Below are positions 1 to 7,155 of a stretch of DNA of 10,851 nucleotides, one piece after another. The DNA is from an uncultured Verrucomicrobiales bacterium. Lineage in GTDB: Bacteria; Verrucomicrobiota; Verrucomicrobiae; Limisphaerales; CANJSG01. Positions within the stretch are counted from its first letter, which is position 1; each line of letters opens with the position of its first letter. The notes under the pieces are model-generated. The model saw only the letters and a list, made by a program, of their open reading frames with translations. It ran no database searches and was not told where the DNA came from. The stretch spans positions 1-10,851 of the forward strand of contig CAMLMI010000143.1 of the NCBI GenBank assembly GCA_946480965.1, given 5' to 3'. Both the position numbers and the translations under genes were made by a program.

Positions 1-255
1 GTAGCCGAGGATCTTCCCGTCGTAGTCGTTCCCATACATCACGCAGCCGAGGCCGATCTGTTTCAGGTTGTTCAGGCAGCCGATGCGTTGGGCGCGTTCC
101 TTGGCCTTGCCCAGGGCGGGCAGCAGCATGCTGGCGAGAATGGCGATGATGGCGATGACGACCAGCAGCTCGATCAGGGTGAAGGCGGATCTCGGAGAGC
201 CGGCCACGACCCCGAGGCGCGTCCGGCGTTGGTTTTCAGGATTCAGATACAGCAT
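1..255 (-). CDS. Prepilin-type N-terminal methylation domain protein (5' part, runs off the left edge)
   Basis: Reading leftwards from an ATG at 253-255 gives 85 codons that stay open to base 1, so the C-terminal part is outside the window. Residues 1-24 are a basic leader (RR at 10-11, R13, R22). Residues 25-43 are the type IV pilin hydrophobic helix, beginning FTLIELLVV with the conserved Glu at +5 (E29). After it comes [22 protein letters not shown] and a Y-x-N-D-Y-D segment, the usual start of the globular domain in the large verrucomicrobial/planctomycetal pseudopilin families. The expected processing site is after A24, whereas most prepilins have Gly there. The product should be inserted in the inner membrane, cut by prepilin peptidase, and exposed or assembled as a pseudopilin. 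No good Shine-Dalgarno is visible; the frame stays open upstream of this ATG for at least 45 bases, so a longer start is possible. The cargo or partner is unknown. Confidence 0.88.
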   Translation of the reverse strand, partial: MLYLNPENQRRTRLGVVAGSPRSAFTLIELLVVIAIIAILASMLLPALGKAKERAQRIGCLNNLKQIGLGCVMYGNDYDGKILGY

Positions 256-431
256 TGAGCCCGCACTTTGCCGTGTCCCCAGCGCGACGGACAACGAACG
301 CGCGGGAACGGCTCGGTTACGTTTTCAAGGAGGATGCGGACCTGTCCGCCGGACCGGCAGGATCGACGACAAGTGACACGCGGCTGAATACGGGGGTTGA
401 TCGACGACGTCTGCTCTTTAGCTTTTTCGCC

Positions 432-1970
432 ATGCCGTTCAACCGCCGTTCCTTTCTGCGCCGTTCCGGGTTGCTGGCCGCCGGGGCCGTGGCCGCTCCG
501 GCCCTCGTCCGCTCCGCCGATCAGGTCTCCTTCAAGCCCGGCGACAAGCCCCGCCGCATCCTGCATCTGGTGGCCGACGGGATGAGCCTGGCCACGCTGA
601 CCTGCGCGGACCACCTGTCGCACCTGGAGCGCGAACGCGGACTGACCTGGGTGGCGCAATGGAGCCGGCCGGAGGTGGTCTCTTCCTTCATGGACGTGCG
701 GTCGTTGAACTCGCTCGTGACCGATTCTTCCGCCTCGGCTTCGGCCTGGGGCTCCGGGTCGCGCATCGTCAACGGCGCGGTCAATATCCTGCCCGACGGC
801 CGCGAGCTGACCACGCTCTACCAGCTCTTCCGCGAAGCGGGCTGGAAGCGGGGGCTCGTCACCACCACCGAGATCACCCACGCCACGCCGTCCGGCTTCT
901 CCATCACCATGTCCAGCCGGGGCAGCGGCACGCAGATCGCGGACCAGCACCTGGCGCGCGGCGTGGACGTGCTGCTGGGCGGGGCGAACAAGCATTTCAG
1001 CGCGAAGCGGCGCAAGGACCGGCGCGATCTCCCCGGGGAATTCGCGGCCAAGGGCTACCACTTCATGGCCGAACGCGCGCAACTGGTCGCCGCTCCCACC
1101 GACAAGCCCTGGCTCGGCCTCTTCAGCGACAGCCATCTGCCCTACAGCGTCGATCAGCGCCAGAGCGACCGGCTCAAGGCCAAGGTGCCGACGCTCGCGG
1201 AGATGACGCTGGAGGCGCTGCGCCGGTTGGAGCGCGAGGACCGGTTCATCCTCCAGGTCGAGGGCGGCCGCGTGGACCACGGCGCGCACAACAACGACGC
1301 GCCCGCCGCCTTCCGCGACCTCGTCGCCTTCGACGAGGCGCTGGACGTTTGCCTGGAGTTCCGCAGGCGCCATCCCGACACGCTGGTCGTCGTGACCACC
1401 GACCACGGCACGGGCAATCCCGGCCTGAACGGCGCGGGCAGCGGCTACAGCCTCTCCGTGCCGCTCTTCCACAACCTGGCCAAGGTGCGCGGTTCCCTGG
1501 AGCTGATGATGCGCCGCATCCAGGGCTTCGACGGCATCGAATATGACGGCCCGGGCGAAGGCCCGGAGAAGAAGGCCGCGTTGGCCGAGCCCGCGAAGAT
1601 CGCCGACATCATCCACGAGCTGACGGACTACAAGCCCTCGATCCGCCGCGTGGAACGTCTCCATCGCTTCCTCGATGGCAAGGGCGACGCGCTCTACGAC
1701 CTGACGAACAACGGCACCTTCCAGCTTTCCCAGCTCCTGGCGAACTACGTCGGCGTTGGCTGGACCTCGCTCAACCACACCTCCGACTACGTGCCGCTGC
1801 TCGCGGTCGGGCCGGGAGCGGAGCGGTTCCGGGGCTTCGTGCAGAACGTCGATGTCTTCCGCCACTACACGCAGCTTGCGGGCATCGACTTCAAGAACCC
1901 CGAGCTCCCGCTCATGGCCGACGCCGGTCGGGCCGGGGAAACGGAGGACCACTGGTCGGCAATGGCGTAG
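432..1970 (+). CDS. Tat-exported alkaline phosphatase (PhoA superfamily)
   Basis: 512 aa from the ATG at 432, chosen because it places a twin-arginine signal (NRRSFLRRSG, then LLAAGAVAAPALVRSA) at the very N-terminus; the open frame extends upstream but adds only unlikely residues. The mature enzyme should hydrolyse phosphomonoesters outside the inner membrane. All PF00245 signatures are in order: D49 in VADGMS (metal), catalytic S99 in VTDSSAS, THATP at 149-153, GG at 183-184, E277 in QVEGG, D282/H286 in VDHGAHNND, D324-H325 in TTDHGTG, and H449 in NHTSDYVP. H150 and H283 stand where E. coli PhoA has D153 and K328, the mammalian-type arrangement. Length fits the family. It is divergent from the prepilin gene with 176 bases between; no Pho box was recognised, so phosphate control is only a guess. 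No clear Shine-Dalgarno. Confidence 0.95.
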   Translation: MPFNRRSFLRRSGLLAAGAVAAPALVRSADQVSFKPGDKPRRILHLVADGMSLATLTCADHLSHLERERGLTWVAQWSRPEVVSSFMDVRSLNSLVTDSSASASAWGSGSRIVNGAVNILPDGRELTTLYQLFREAGWKRGLVTTTEITHATPSGFSITMSSRGSGTQIADQHLARGVDVLLGGANKHFSAKRRKDRRDLPGEFAAKGYHFMAERAQLVAAPTDKPWLGLFSDSHLPYSVDQRQSDRLKAKVPTLAEMTLEALRRLEREDRFILQVEGGRVDHGAHNNDAPAAFRDLVAFDEALDVCLEFRRRHPDTLVVVTTDHGTGNPGLNGAGSGYSLSVPLFHNLAKVRGSLELMMRRIQGFDGIEYDGPGEGPEKKAALAEPAKIADIIHELTDYKPSIRRVERLHRFLDGKGDALYDLTNNGTFQLSQLLANYVGVGWTSLNHTSDYVPLLAVGPGAERFRGFVQNVDVFRHYTQLAGIDFKNPELPLMADAGRAGETEDHWSAMA

Positions 1971-2097
1971 GAGAGCGGACGGCGATGGCAGGCTAGGTTC
2001 CCCAGCCCGGCGTTCTGGTGGGGATTCCGCCCGCGCGCCGGTCTTGGCCTGCGGGTTTGCCTCCGGGCTCCGGCCGTGTTCCAGTCCTGTGCAAGTC

Positions 2098-2880
2098 ATG
2101 CCTTTCCACCGGCCCAGTCGCATCGGCCGCATTTTCCTGCTGTTGTGGGCCGTGTTGCCGTCGTTCTGCGTCGGGGCCGCTTCGTTGCGCGAAGAGATCG
2201 AGAAGGATTACCGGACCGCGCGCCAAGCGTGGCAGACCAACCGCACCAACCTCGTGGTCGCGCTCCGGTTCGGCGAGACGGCCTTCGCCTGGGGCGACAC
2301 GGTCAGCACTTCCGCCGAACGCGCCACCGTCGCCGAAGAAACCGTCGCCGCGCTCCGAGCCGTGGCGCGCGACCATCCCCGCTCCGCCGTCGCGCACTAT
2401 TTTCTCGCGATGAACCTCGGCCAGCTCGCCCGCACCCGCACTTTGGGCGCGCTGCGGCTGGTGGAGGAAATGGTGGAGCACTTCAACCTCGCCCTCGGGA
2501 TCGATCCCGCGCTGGAACACTCCGGGCCGGACCGGAATCTCGGCCGCCTGCACCACTTGGCCCCCGGTTGGCCGCTCAGCGTGGGCGACGACGCCAAGGC
2601 CCGCCGCCATCTCGAAGCCGCCGTCAAACGTGTGCCCGAGTTTCCGGCCAACCATCTGGCGCTGCTGGATTTCCTGGTGGCCGAAAACGATGCGGCAGCG
2701 GTCGCGAAGCAGTTGGAGACGCTGGACGGCATCTGGGAATCGGCGAAGCGGCGCTGGGCCACGCGCGACTGGGAGGACGACTGGATCGAGTGGAACGAGC
2801 AGCGCGACAACATCCGCCGCCAGCTCGAAAAGCTCGGCGGCAAACCCACGCCCCTCTTGCCGCCCAAACAGCAGAAGTAG
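2098..2880 (+). CDS. Exported TPR-like helical repeat protein of unknown function
   Basis: 260 aa from the ATG at 2098. The start was chosen because it gives a Sec signal peptide: basic residues at 5-11, hydrophobic FLLLWAVLPSF, and a probable cut after GAA near residue 28. C24 is not in a proper lipobox, so a lipoprotein is unlikely. The rest is helical with TPR-like spacing: about 75-105 (AVARDHPRSAVAHYFLAMNLGQ), 118-145 and 163-195 (DDAKARRHLEAAVKRVPEF). The pieces LAMNLGQLARTRTLGAL and APGWPLSVGD look like a TPR family common in Verrucomicrobia; a weaker likeness is to the periplasmic TatT component of TRAP transporters, but no TRAP permease genes are here. The C-terminus (215-260) is Trp- and charge-rich and ends in a Pro/Lys tail. 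It lies 127 bases after the phosphatase on the same strand, so co-transcription is possible but not shown. The partner is unknown. Confidence 0.8.
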   Translation: MPFHRPSRIGRIFLLLWAVLPSFCVGAASLREEIEKDYRTARQAWQTNRTNLVVALRFGETAFAWGDTVSTSAERATVAEETVAALRAVARDHPRSAVAHYFLAMNLGQLARTRTLGALRLVEEMVEHFNLALGIDPALEHSGPDRNLGRLHHLAPGWPLSVGDDAKARRHLEAAVKRVPEFPANHLALLDFLVAENDAAAVAKQLETLDGIWESAKRRWATRDWEDDWIEWNEQRDNIRRQLEKLGGKPTPLLPPKQQK

Positions 2881-3005
2881 CCGCAACCGTAGCGCCGACA
2901 TCCCCGTCGGCCATGTCGCATGCGTCGCGTTTGCCGAGGCGCTTCGTCGGAAGCGCGTTGTCGCTACCGGGACGGTTGCGGCACGGCCAGCCGGAGGCTG
3001 GTGCT
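2881..3005. repeat. Palindromic intergenic repeat element (REP-like)
   Basis: The element starts right after the stop codon of the TPR gene. An outer inverted repeat pairs CCGCAACC (2881-2888) with GGTTGCGG (2974-2981). Inside and beside it are two small hairpins: GCCGAC-ATCCCC-GTCGGC (2894-2911) and CCAGCC-GGA-GGCTGG (2987-3001). GTAGCGCC at 2889-2896 mirrors GGTGCTAC at 3000-3007 with one mismatch. No T-tract follows, so it does not look like an intrinsic terminator. The GTAGC...GCTAC framing with a GGAGGCTGG core is typical of dispersed repeats in Verrucomicrobia; copies elsewhere in the genome cannot be seen from here. Confidence 0.6.
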
Positions 3006-3085
3006 ACGGACGAGACGTTCGCCGTTCCTGAGATGCGGTGTCATCGCGCTGGCGGCCCGGTTGGCTGGCTCGTTAGTCTTCTTTC

Positions 3086-3898
3086 GTGCCGACGTTCTAC
3101 GACACCCACGCCCATCTTGATTTCCCCGACTTCCAGGACGACTTGCCGCAGATCGTCGAGCGCGCCGAGGCCGCCGGGATCGGGAGGATCGTCTCCATCG
3201 GCACGGATCTGGCCAGCAGCCGCAACGCCGTGGCTCTGGCCGAGCGTTTCGGGACGGTCCGCGCCGCCGTGGGGTGGCATCCGGGCCATGCGCTGGAGGC
3301 ACCGGAGGACATCCGTTGGGAATTGCGCGAGCTGGCCCGGCATCCCCGCGTGGCCGCCATCGGCGAGACCGGTCTCGACTACTACCGCCTACCCAGCGCC
3401 AACGGAGGCACGGCGGAGGACGACACGCGCTACAAGGCCAAGCAGGCGGTGGTCTTCCGCCAGCAGCTCGAGGTGGCGGCGGAGCTGGGGCTGAACTGCG
3501 TGATCCACCAGCGCGGCGACTGCTTCGAGGACACGATGTCGATCCTGGAGCCGTTCACCGGGCGGCTGCGCACGGTCTTCCACTGCTTCGTCGGCACGCC
3601 CGAGCAGATGCGGCGCGTGTTGGCCATCGGCGGGCTCGTCAGCTTCACCGGCATCGTGACCTTCAAGAACGCCAACGAGGTCCGCGAGACCCTGGCGGCG
3701 ACGCCGCTCGACCGGCTTATGCTGGAAACGGATTGCCCGTTCCTCGCGCCCGTGCCGTTCCGGGGCAAACGCGCCGAACCCGCGCACGTGGCGCGGATCG
3801 CCGAGACCGTGGCTTCGGTGAAGGGCTGCACGCTGGAGGAGCTGTCCGCCGCCACCTGCGCTGCGGCCCACGGATTTTTCCGGGGATTGGAGCGATAA
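3086..3898 (+). CDS. TatD-family metal-dependent hydrolase (putative DNase)
   Basis: 270 aa from a GTG at 3086, selected because the family begins within a few residues of the DTHAHLD motif and no ATG lies nearby; no good Shine-Dalgarno precedes it. It has a TIM-barrel amidohydrolase fold with two metals. Expected ligands are visible: H8 and H10 (DTHAHLD), E94 (IGETGLDYY), H141 (VIHQR), H166 (VFHCF) and D216 (LETDCPFLAP). The C-terminal RGKRAEPAH signature is present. Members are cytoplasmic; E. coli TatD is a 3'-5' exonuclease on DNA and RNA, and others act as D-aminoacyl-tRNA deacylases, so the substrate is uncertain. Between GLDYYR and the next helix there is an insert rich in Ser, Gly and Glu (102-115) compared with E. 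coli TatD. The gene converges with the LamG gene and its TAA overlaps the A-run of that gene's terminator. Confidence 0.95.
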   Translation: MPTFYDTHAHLDFPDFQDDLPQIVERAEAAGIGRIVSIGTDLASSRNAVALAERFGTVRAAVGWHPGHALEAPEDIRWELRELARHPRVAAIGETGLDYYRLPSANGGTAEDDTRYKAKQAVVFRQQLEVAAELGLNCVIHQRGDCFEDTMSILEPFTGRLRTVFHCFVGTPEQMRRVLAIGGLVSFTGIVTFKNANEVRETLAATPLDRLMLETDCPFLAPVPFRGKRAEPAHVARIAETVASVKGCTLEELSAATCAAAHGFFRGLER

Positions 3899-3935
3899 AA
3901 AAACTCCGCCGGACCGTGGGGACGATCCGGCGGAG
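3897..3935 (-). terminator. Rho-independent terminator of the LamG gene
   Basis: A perfect 10-bp stem, CTCCGCCGGA (3904-3913) with TCCGGCGGAG (3926-3935), encloses a 12-base loop. On the plus strand it is preceded by seven A (3897-3903), so the minus-strand transcript reads hairpin followed by seven U. It lies 18 bases past the LamG stop codon. In the plus direction no T-tract follows, so it should act mainly on the minus strand. The A-run includes the last two bases of the tatD stop. Confidence 0.9.
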
Positions 3936-3953
3936 CTGTTCGGGACCGGAGGT

Positions 3954-5570
3954 TCAGTTCTCGTCCGGCCGGACGAGGCGGAAGAACGACTCCGTCTGGA
4001 GCGCGGGCAACAGGGTGTAGAACTTGTCGCCGATCACGATGGGTGCGGTGGCTACGTTGGTCCAGGAGGCGGCGTTGTTCAGGTTCGTCGTGCTCTGGAG
4101 GATGAAGCCGGTGGCGGCGGTGGGCCACGCTACGGAGATGGCGGTGGCGACTTCGAGCTCCGGCGCGTCGGGCGTCACGCCGGGCACGGCCAGGTAGTCG
4201 AGGTCCTTGGCGTCGAGCGCCACGTTGTCGAGCTGCACGCGGTCGAGGGAACCGCGAAAGGGCAATCCGAAGCCGGTGGTCTCGCCGCCGATGTAGAACG
4301 TCGTGGCGGTGCGGTCGAAGAGCAGTCCGCCGGTGTAGGGGACGGTGCTGCCGAGCACGCCATCCACGTAGAAGCGCAGGTCCGTGCCGCTGCGGTGGAC
4401 CACGGCCACATGGTGCCAGAGCCCGTCGTCCGGCACCTTCGCGGTGGTGGAGGTGGTGTCGGCGATGCCGTAGGTGGTCACGAAGAGGACGCCGCCGGAG
4501 GTGATGGAGAAGCTGAAGGCACCGCCCGGGCCGTTCTTGGCCATGATGATCTGGCGGGAGGTCGGGAGGGTCGGGAACTTCACCCAGGCCTGCGCGGTGA
4601 AGTCACCGGTCAGACTCCAGATCTGCTGCGCGGAGTCGTCCACGGCCAAGCGGTCGTTGCCGTCGAAGACCAGCGCGGTGTCGCCGGGTTTGCCGGAGGC
4701 GGTGTCGGTGGTGAACTTCGGCGACTGGTTGGCGGCGATGATCGGGAAGGCGGGCAGGGCCGGGATGGCGAGGGTGCCGTTGTTGGCGTAGGGCGCTGCG
4801 GCCTCGGAGAAGTTGAACGAAGCGACGGTGGAGCCGAGCGGGGCCTTGGCGGTGGCGGGATCGGAGTCGAGCTGCTCGGCCGTCAGCGCGGCGCGGTGCA
4901 CGCGGATGCGGTCCACGACGCCGGTGATGGTCTCGCCATTGAAGCCGGATGAACCGACGCCGAGGTAGGAGTTCTGCGGCGCCCGCATCGCGCGGGTCTC
5001 GGCCACGGTGCTGGCTTCGGCCCCGTTCAGGTAGAAGGTGATGCCGACGCCCGGGGTCCAGACCGCCGCCACGTGCTGCCAGGAGCCCTGCGGCACGAAC
5101 ACGCCGGAATCCACGTCCGCCACGCCGAAGAGCGTCATGGCGAGGTTGCCGCTGTTCAGGATGCCCAGCTTCCAGCTGAAGCCGTAGCCCGTGATGCCCA
5201 TCGGGCGGAAGGTCGTGCCGTCGGTGATGTTGATCCAGGCCTCGGCCGTGATGGGCTGGGTGAGGTCGTGGAGCGCGACGTTGTTCGTCGCGTCCATCAG
5301 CAGGAAGGAATAGGGCAAGTCGCTGGTGACGGACTTGTCCGACGCGCCGCCCGAGGGGGAACTGTCGTTGGTGACGGGGCCGCCCGTCGTGTCGGGATTG
5401 GGCCCGAGCACGCCGGTCAAGGTGGCGGAATCGTTGGTGACGGTGGAGCCGGCGCCTTCGTTGAAGCCGAAGCGGAAGAGCACGTCGGCGTGCAGCGGCG
5501 CGGCGGCGAGGCAGAACGACGCGCCGCAGGCGGCGAGCATCCGGCGGGACATACGGGCAGGTAGGGGCAT
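3954..5570 (-). CDS. Exported protein with two LamG/concanavalin-like domains and a verrucomicrobial C-terminal module
   Basis: 538 aa from the ATG at 5568-5570; an ATG at 5550-5552 (MSRRML) is equally plausible, and neither has a clear Shine-Dalgarno. The signal peptide runs to about residue 28 (CLAAAPLHA before DVLFRFGFNE). Two LamG-like jelly-roll domains follow: about 30-240 (AEAWIN, GSWQHVAAVWTPG, ITFYLNG, GVVDRIRVHRAALT) and about 249-462 (FTAQAWVKF, GLWHHVAVVHRSG, LRFYVDG, GSLDRVQLDNVAL). Each has the W-H-H/QHVA and FY-x-(D/N)G signatures. The C-terminal 475-538 part (AWPTAATGFILQSTTNL...SWTNV...FFRLV) is a module often seen at the end of exported verrucomicrobial proteins. Such domains bind glycans or proteins; no catalytic residues were recognised. 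Probably secreted or surface-bound. It is transcribed alone, with its own terminator. Confidence 0.9.
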   Translation of the reverse strand: MPLPARMSRRMLAACGASFCLAAAPLHADVLFRFGFNEGAGSTVTNDSATLTGVLGPNPDTTGGPVTNDSSPSGGASDKSVTSDLPYSFLLMDATNNVALHDLTQPITAEAWINITDGTTFRPMGITGYGFSWKLGILNSGNLAMTLFGVADVDSGVFVPQGSWQHVAAVWTPGVGITFYLNGAEASTVAETRAMRAPQNSYLGVGSSGFNGETITGVVDRIRVHRAALTAEQLDSDPATAKAPLGSTVASFNFSEAAAPYANNGTLAIPALPAFPIIAANQSPKFTTDTASGKPGDTALVFDGNDRLAVDDSAQQIWSLTGDFTAQAWVKFPTLPTSRQIIMAKNGPGGAFSFSITSGGVLFVTTYGIADTTSTTAKVPDDGLWHHVAVVHRSGTDLRFYVDGVLGSTVPYTGGLLFDRTATTFYIGGETTGFGLPFRGSLDRVQLDNVALDAKDLDYLAVPGVTPDAPELEVATAISVAWPTAATGFILQSTTNLNNAASWTNVATAPIVIGDKFYTLLPALQTESFFRLVRPDEN

Positions 5571-5884
5571 GGCGATGACGAGTGTTGGGGGATGGTGGTT
5601 TTGGTGGACCGAGAAGACACCGACGGGAACCACAACAGGGCACACCTGCGGCCCGTGGGAACGCCGCCGCAGGAGGATTTCCGCATCCCTGATACGAATC
5701 CAGTTGGCCGGAACTTCAGCGACCGGTCCTGTTGTAGCCGTGGGCTTTGCGGGGCAACCACCCCCACTTATTGGGCGACCCGTTTGGGCCGCCCCGTTTT
5801 GGGTGGATCAGAGGGGACGGACCGGTGGGAAACCGCACGAAAATTCCCCACCACGGGGGCGACGCTTTCGGCTAGGAAACATCC
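5571..5884. promoter_or_regulatory. Divergent intergenic region between the LamG and zinc-ribbon genes
   Basis: 314 bases without a supported gene. Both flanking genes start here, so promoters for each should be present, but no convincing -35/-10 pair was found on either strand. The only structure seen is an imperfect inverted repeat, GGTGGGAA (5824-5831) with TTCCCCACC (5844-5852), 32 bases before the zinc-ribbon ATG. It could be an operator or a 5' UTR hairpin. AGGA at 5874-5877 is a Shine-Dalgarno for that ATG. Confidence 0.4.
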
Positions 5885-6619
5885 ATGACAACCGCCGGTT
5901 CGATCCACTGTCCCTCCTGCGGCGCGGGCGCGGCCACCGATTGGCCGAACTGCCGCCACTGCGGCGTGCGCCTGGCCACGATGGCCTGCCCGTCGTGCTT
6001 CGGCATGATGTTCCTCGGCTCGAAGTTCTGTCCCCACTGCGCCGCTCCGGCCGTGGTGTGGCAGCCCGATCCTTCGGAGACGAAGTGCCCGCATTGCGCG
6101 GGCGGGATGCTCCACGGCGATGTCGGCGGAATGACGGTGCACGAGTGCGGCGCGTGCTTCGGCCTGTGGCTGGACAAGGCGAGCTTCGACGCCGTGTGCC
6201 GCGACCGCGAACGGCAGGCGACGGTGTTGGCGGAGCGGCCTTCGACGAACACGCCCGCGGCCTGGGACGCCACCCAAGTGCGCTACCGCAAGTGTCCGGT
6301 CTGCACCCAGCTCATGAACCGGATGAACTACGCGGGCTGTTCCGGGGTCATCGTGGACGTGTGTTCTCAGCACGGCGTGTGGTTCGACCGGAACGAACTC
6401 CAGCGCATCGTGGCCTTCATCCAGGAAGGCGGCCTCGACCGCGCACGGCGGCGGGAGAAGGAGGAACTGGTGCGGGAACGGTCGCGGTTGGAGCAGGCGA
6501 AGACGCCGATCTCCTACGAAAACTCCATGCTCTACGGTGCGAGTCCGGGTGCCGAAGCGTTTGGGGTTGTCCTAGAGATCGGAGGCAGTTTGCTGGGCTC
6601 GATCTTCGACGGGTTCTGA
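5885..6619 (+). CDS. Multi zinc-ribbon protein with two zf-TFIIB units
   Basis: 244 aa from the ATG at 5885, with AGGA seven bases upstream. Four metal-binding units can be read in order: C9/C12-C23/C26; C35/C38-C49/C52 (both short double-zinc-ribbon style); C68/C71-C88/C91 followed by FGLWLDKASF; and C137/C140-C160/H163 followed by GVWFDRNELQ. The last two match the bacterial zf-TFIIB family (PF13453), where CPxC ... C-x2-C/H-G-x-W-(F/L)-D is diagnostic. The tail has a charged helix (184-205, RARRREKEELVRERSRLEQ), perhaps a coiled coil, and a Gly-rich hydrophobic end (LEIGGSLLGSIFDGF). No signal peptide is present, so it is probably cytoplasmic. Bacterial zf-TFIIB proteins have no settled function; nucleic acid or protein binding is an inference. 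It stands alone between a divergent region and a repeat cluster. Confidence 0.88.
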   Translation: MTTAGSIHCPSCGAGAATDWPNCRHCGVRLATMACPSCFGMMFLGSKFCPHCAAPAVVWQPDPSETKCPHCAGGMLHGDVGGMTVHECGACFGLWLDKASFDAVCRDRERQATVLAERPSTNTPAAWDATQVRYRKCPVCTQLMNRMNYAGCSGVIVDVCSQHGVWFDRNELQRIVAFIQEGGLDRARRREKEELVRERSRLEQAKTPISYENSMLYGASPGAEAFGVVLEIGGSLLGSIFDGF

Positions 6620-7155
6620 AGCGGAGAAGAGGAGTGCGAACGGTCCCCTCCGTGAGGCCGCGTTCGATCGTGCAGAGGTCGGATGCCGGATGGGAAACGC
6701 TCTTTCCGACGTCATTGGCGCGCGATGGGGCGGACCGACAGGCAATAAACCCTCCGAGATGAGAACGCCAAAGGCGTTCCGTCCGTAGCCCAAGGTTGGC
6801 GTGGAGCGACAACCTTGGGGATACGGTCCTGAACGACTGAACGACGACCAACCCCAACGGGGTTGTGGCCATTTCTCGAAGAGGATGCTGGGCGCAACCT
6901 CGTTGAGGTTGATGGGCACTGGGACCGGTTGACCCAACGTTACCACTGCGCGGCAACGTTGGGCTAGAAGACGCTGCCCCGTTGGGGCAGGCCGAACTGC
7001 CGGGGGCCAAGTAGGACAGCGCTGCTAGCCTGTCCGCGAAGTCATGGTGGAATCACTCAACGGTGGGGCCAGCCAACGCAGATGAGGTTTTCGGACCTCC
7101 CACGTCGCTCGGGTCAGGTTGGAAGCCTGACCTGCTCTGAACGGCTTTGTCCCGG
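6620..7155. repeat. Intergenic region with a dense cluster of palindromes (6764-7132)
   Basis: No gene is supported in this stretch; 6620-6763 shows nothing clear. From 6764 on there are hairpins with mostly three-base loops: AACGCC-AAA-GGCGTT (6764-6778); CCCAAGGTTG with CAACCTTGGG (6789-6798/6810-6819), extended by CCGTA/TACGG (6783-6787/6822-6826); CAACCCC-AAC-GGGGTTG (6849-6865); CAACCTC-GTT-GAGGTTG (6895-6911); CCCAACGTT with AACGTTGGG (6933-6941/6955-6963); CTGCCCC-GTT-GGGGCAG (6974-6990); GGACAG with CTGTCC (7014-7019/7030-7035); GAGGT with ACCTC (7084-7099); and GGTCAGG with CCTGACC (7112-7132). Many share a CAAC/GTTG edge. Such clusters are widespread in Verrucomicrobia and Planctomycetes genomes. 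None is followed by a T-tract, so they are not plain terminators for either flanking gene. Confidence 0.75.

Noticed and set aside
1998..2023. Terminator after the alkaline phosphatase (TTCCCCAG ... CTGGTGGGGA)
   Set aside because: The stem needs a bulge and no T-tract follows.
243..2132. 629-codon open frame on the minus strand opposite the alkaline phosphatase
   Set aside because: It is a GC-rich antisense shadow: the plus strand has every phosphatase motif in order, while this frame has no recognisable domain.
2098..2880. TRAP transporter TatT component as a firm call
   Set aside because: The likeness is limited to exported TPR-like helices and no TRAP substrate-binding or permease gene is near, so only a general name is given.
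6417..7010. 197-codon minus-strand open frame across the palindrome cluster
   Set aside because: It overlaps the zinc-ribbon gene and is made of translated hairpins (TPLGL, QPQRG type); such frames are commonly mis-called genes.
6764..7132. CRISPR array
   Set aside because: The units are palindromes of different sequence with uneven spacing, not identical direct repeats with spacers, and no cas gene is present.
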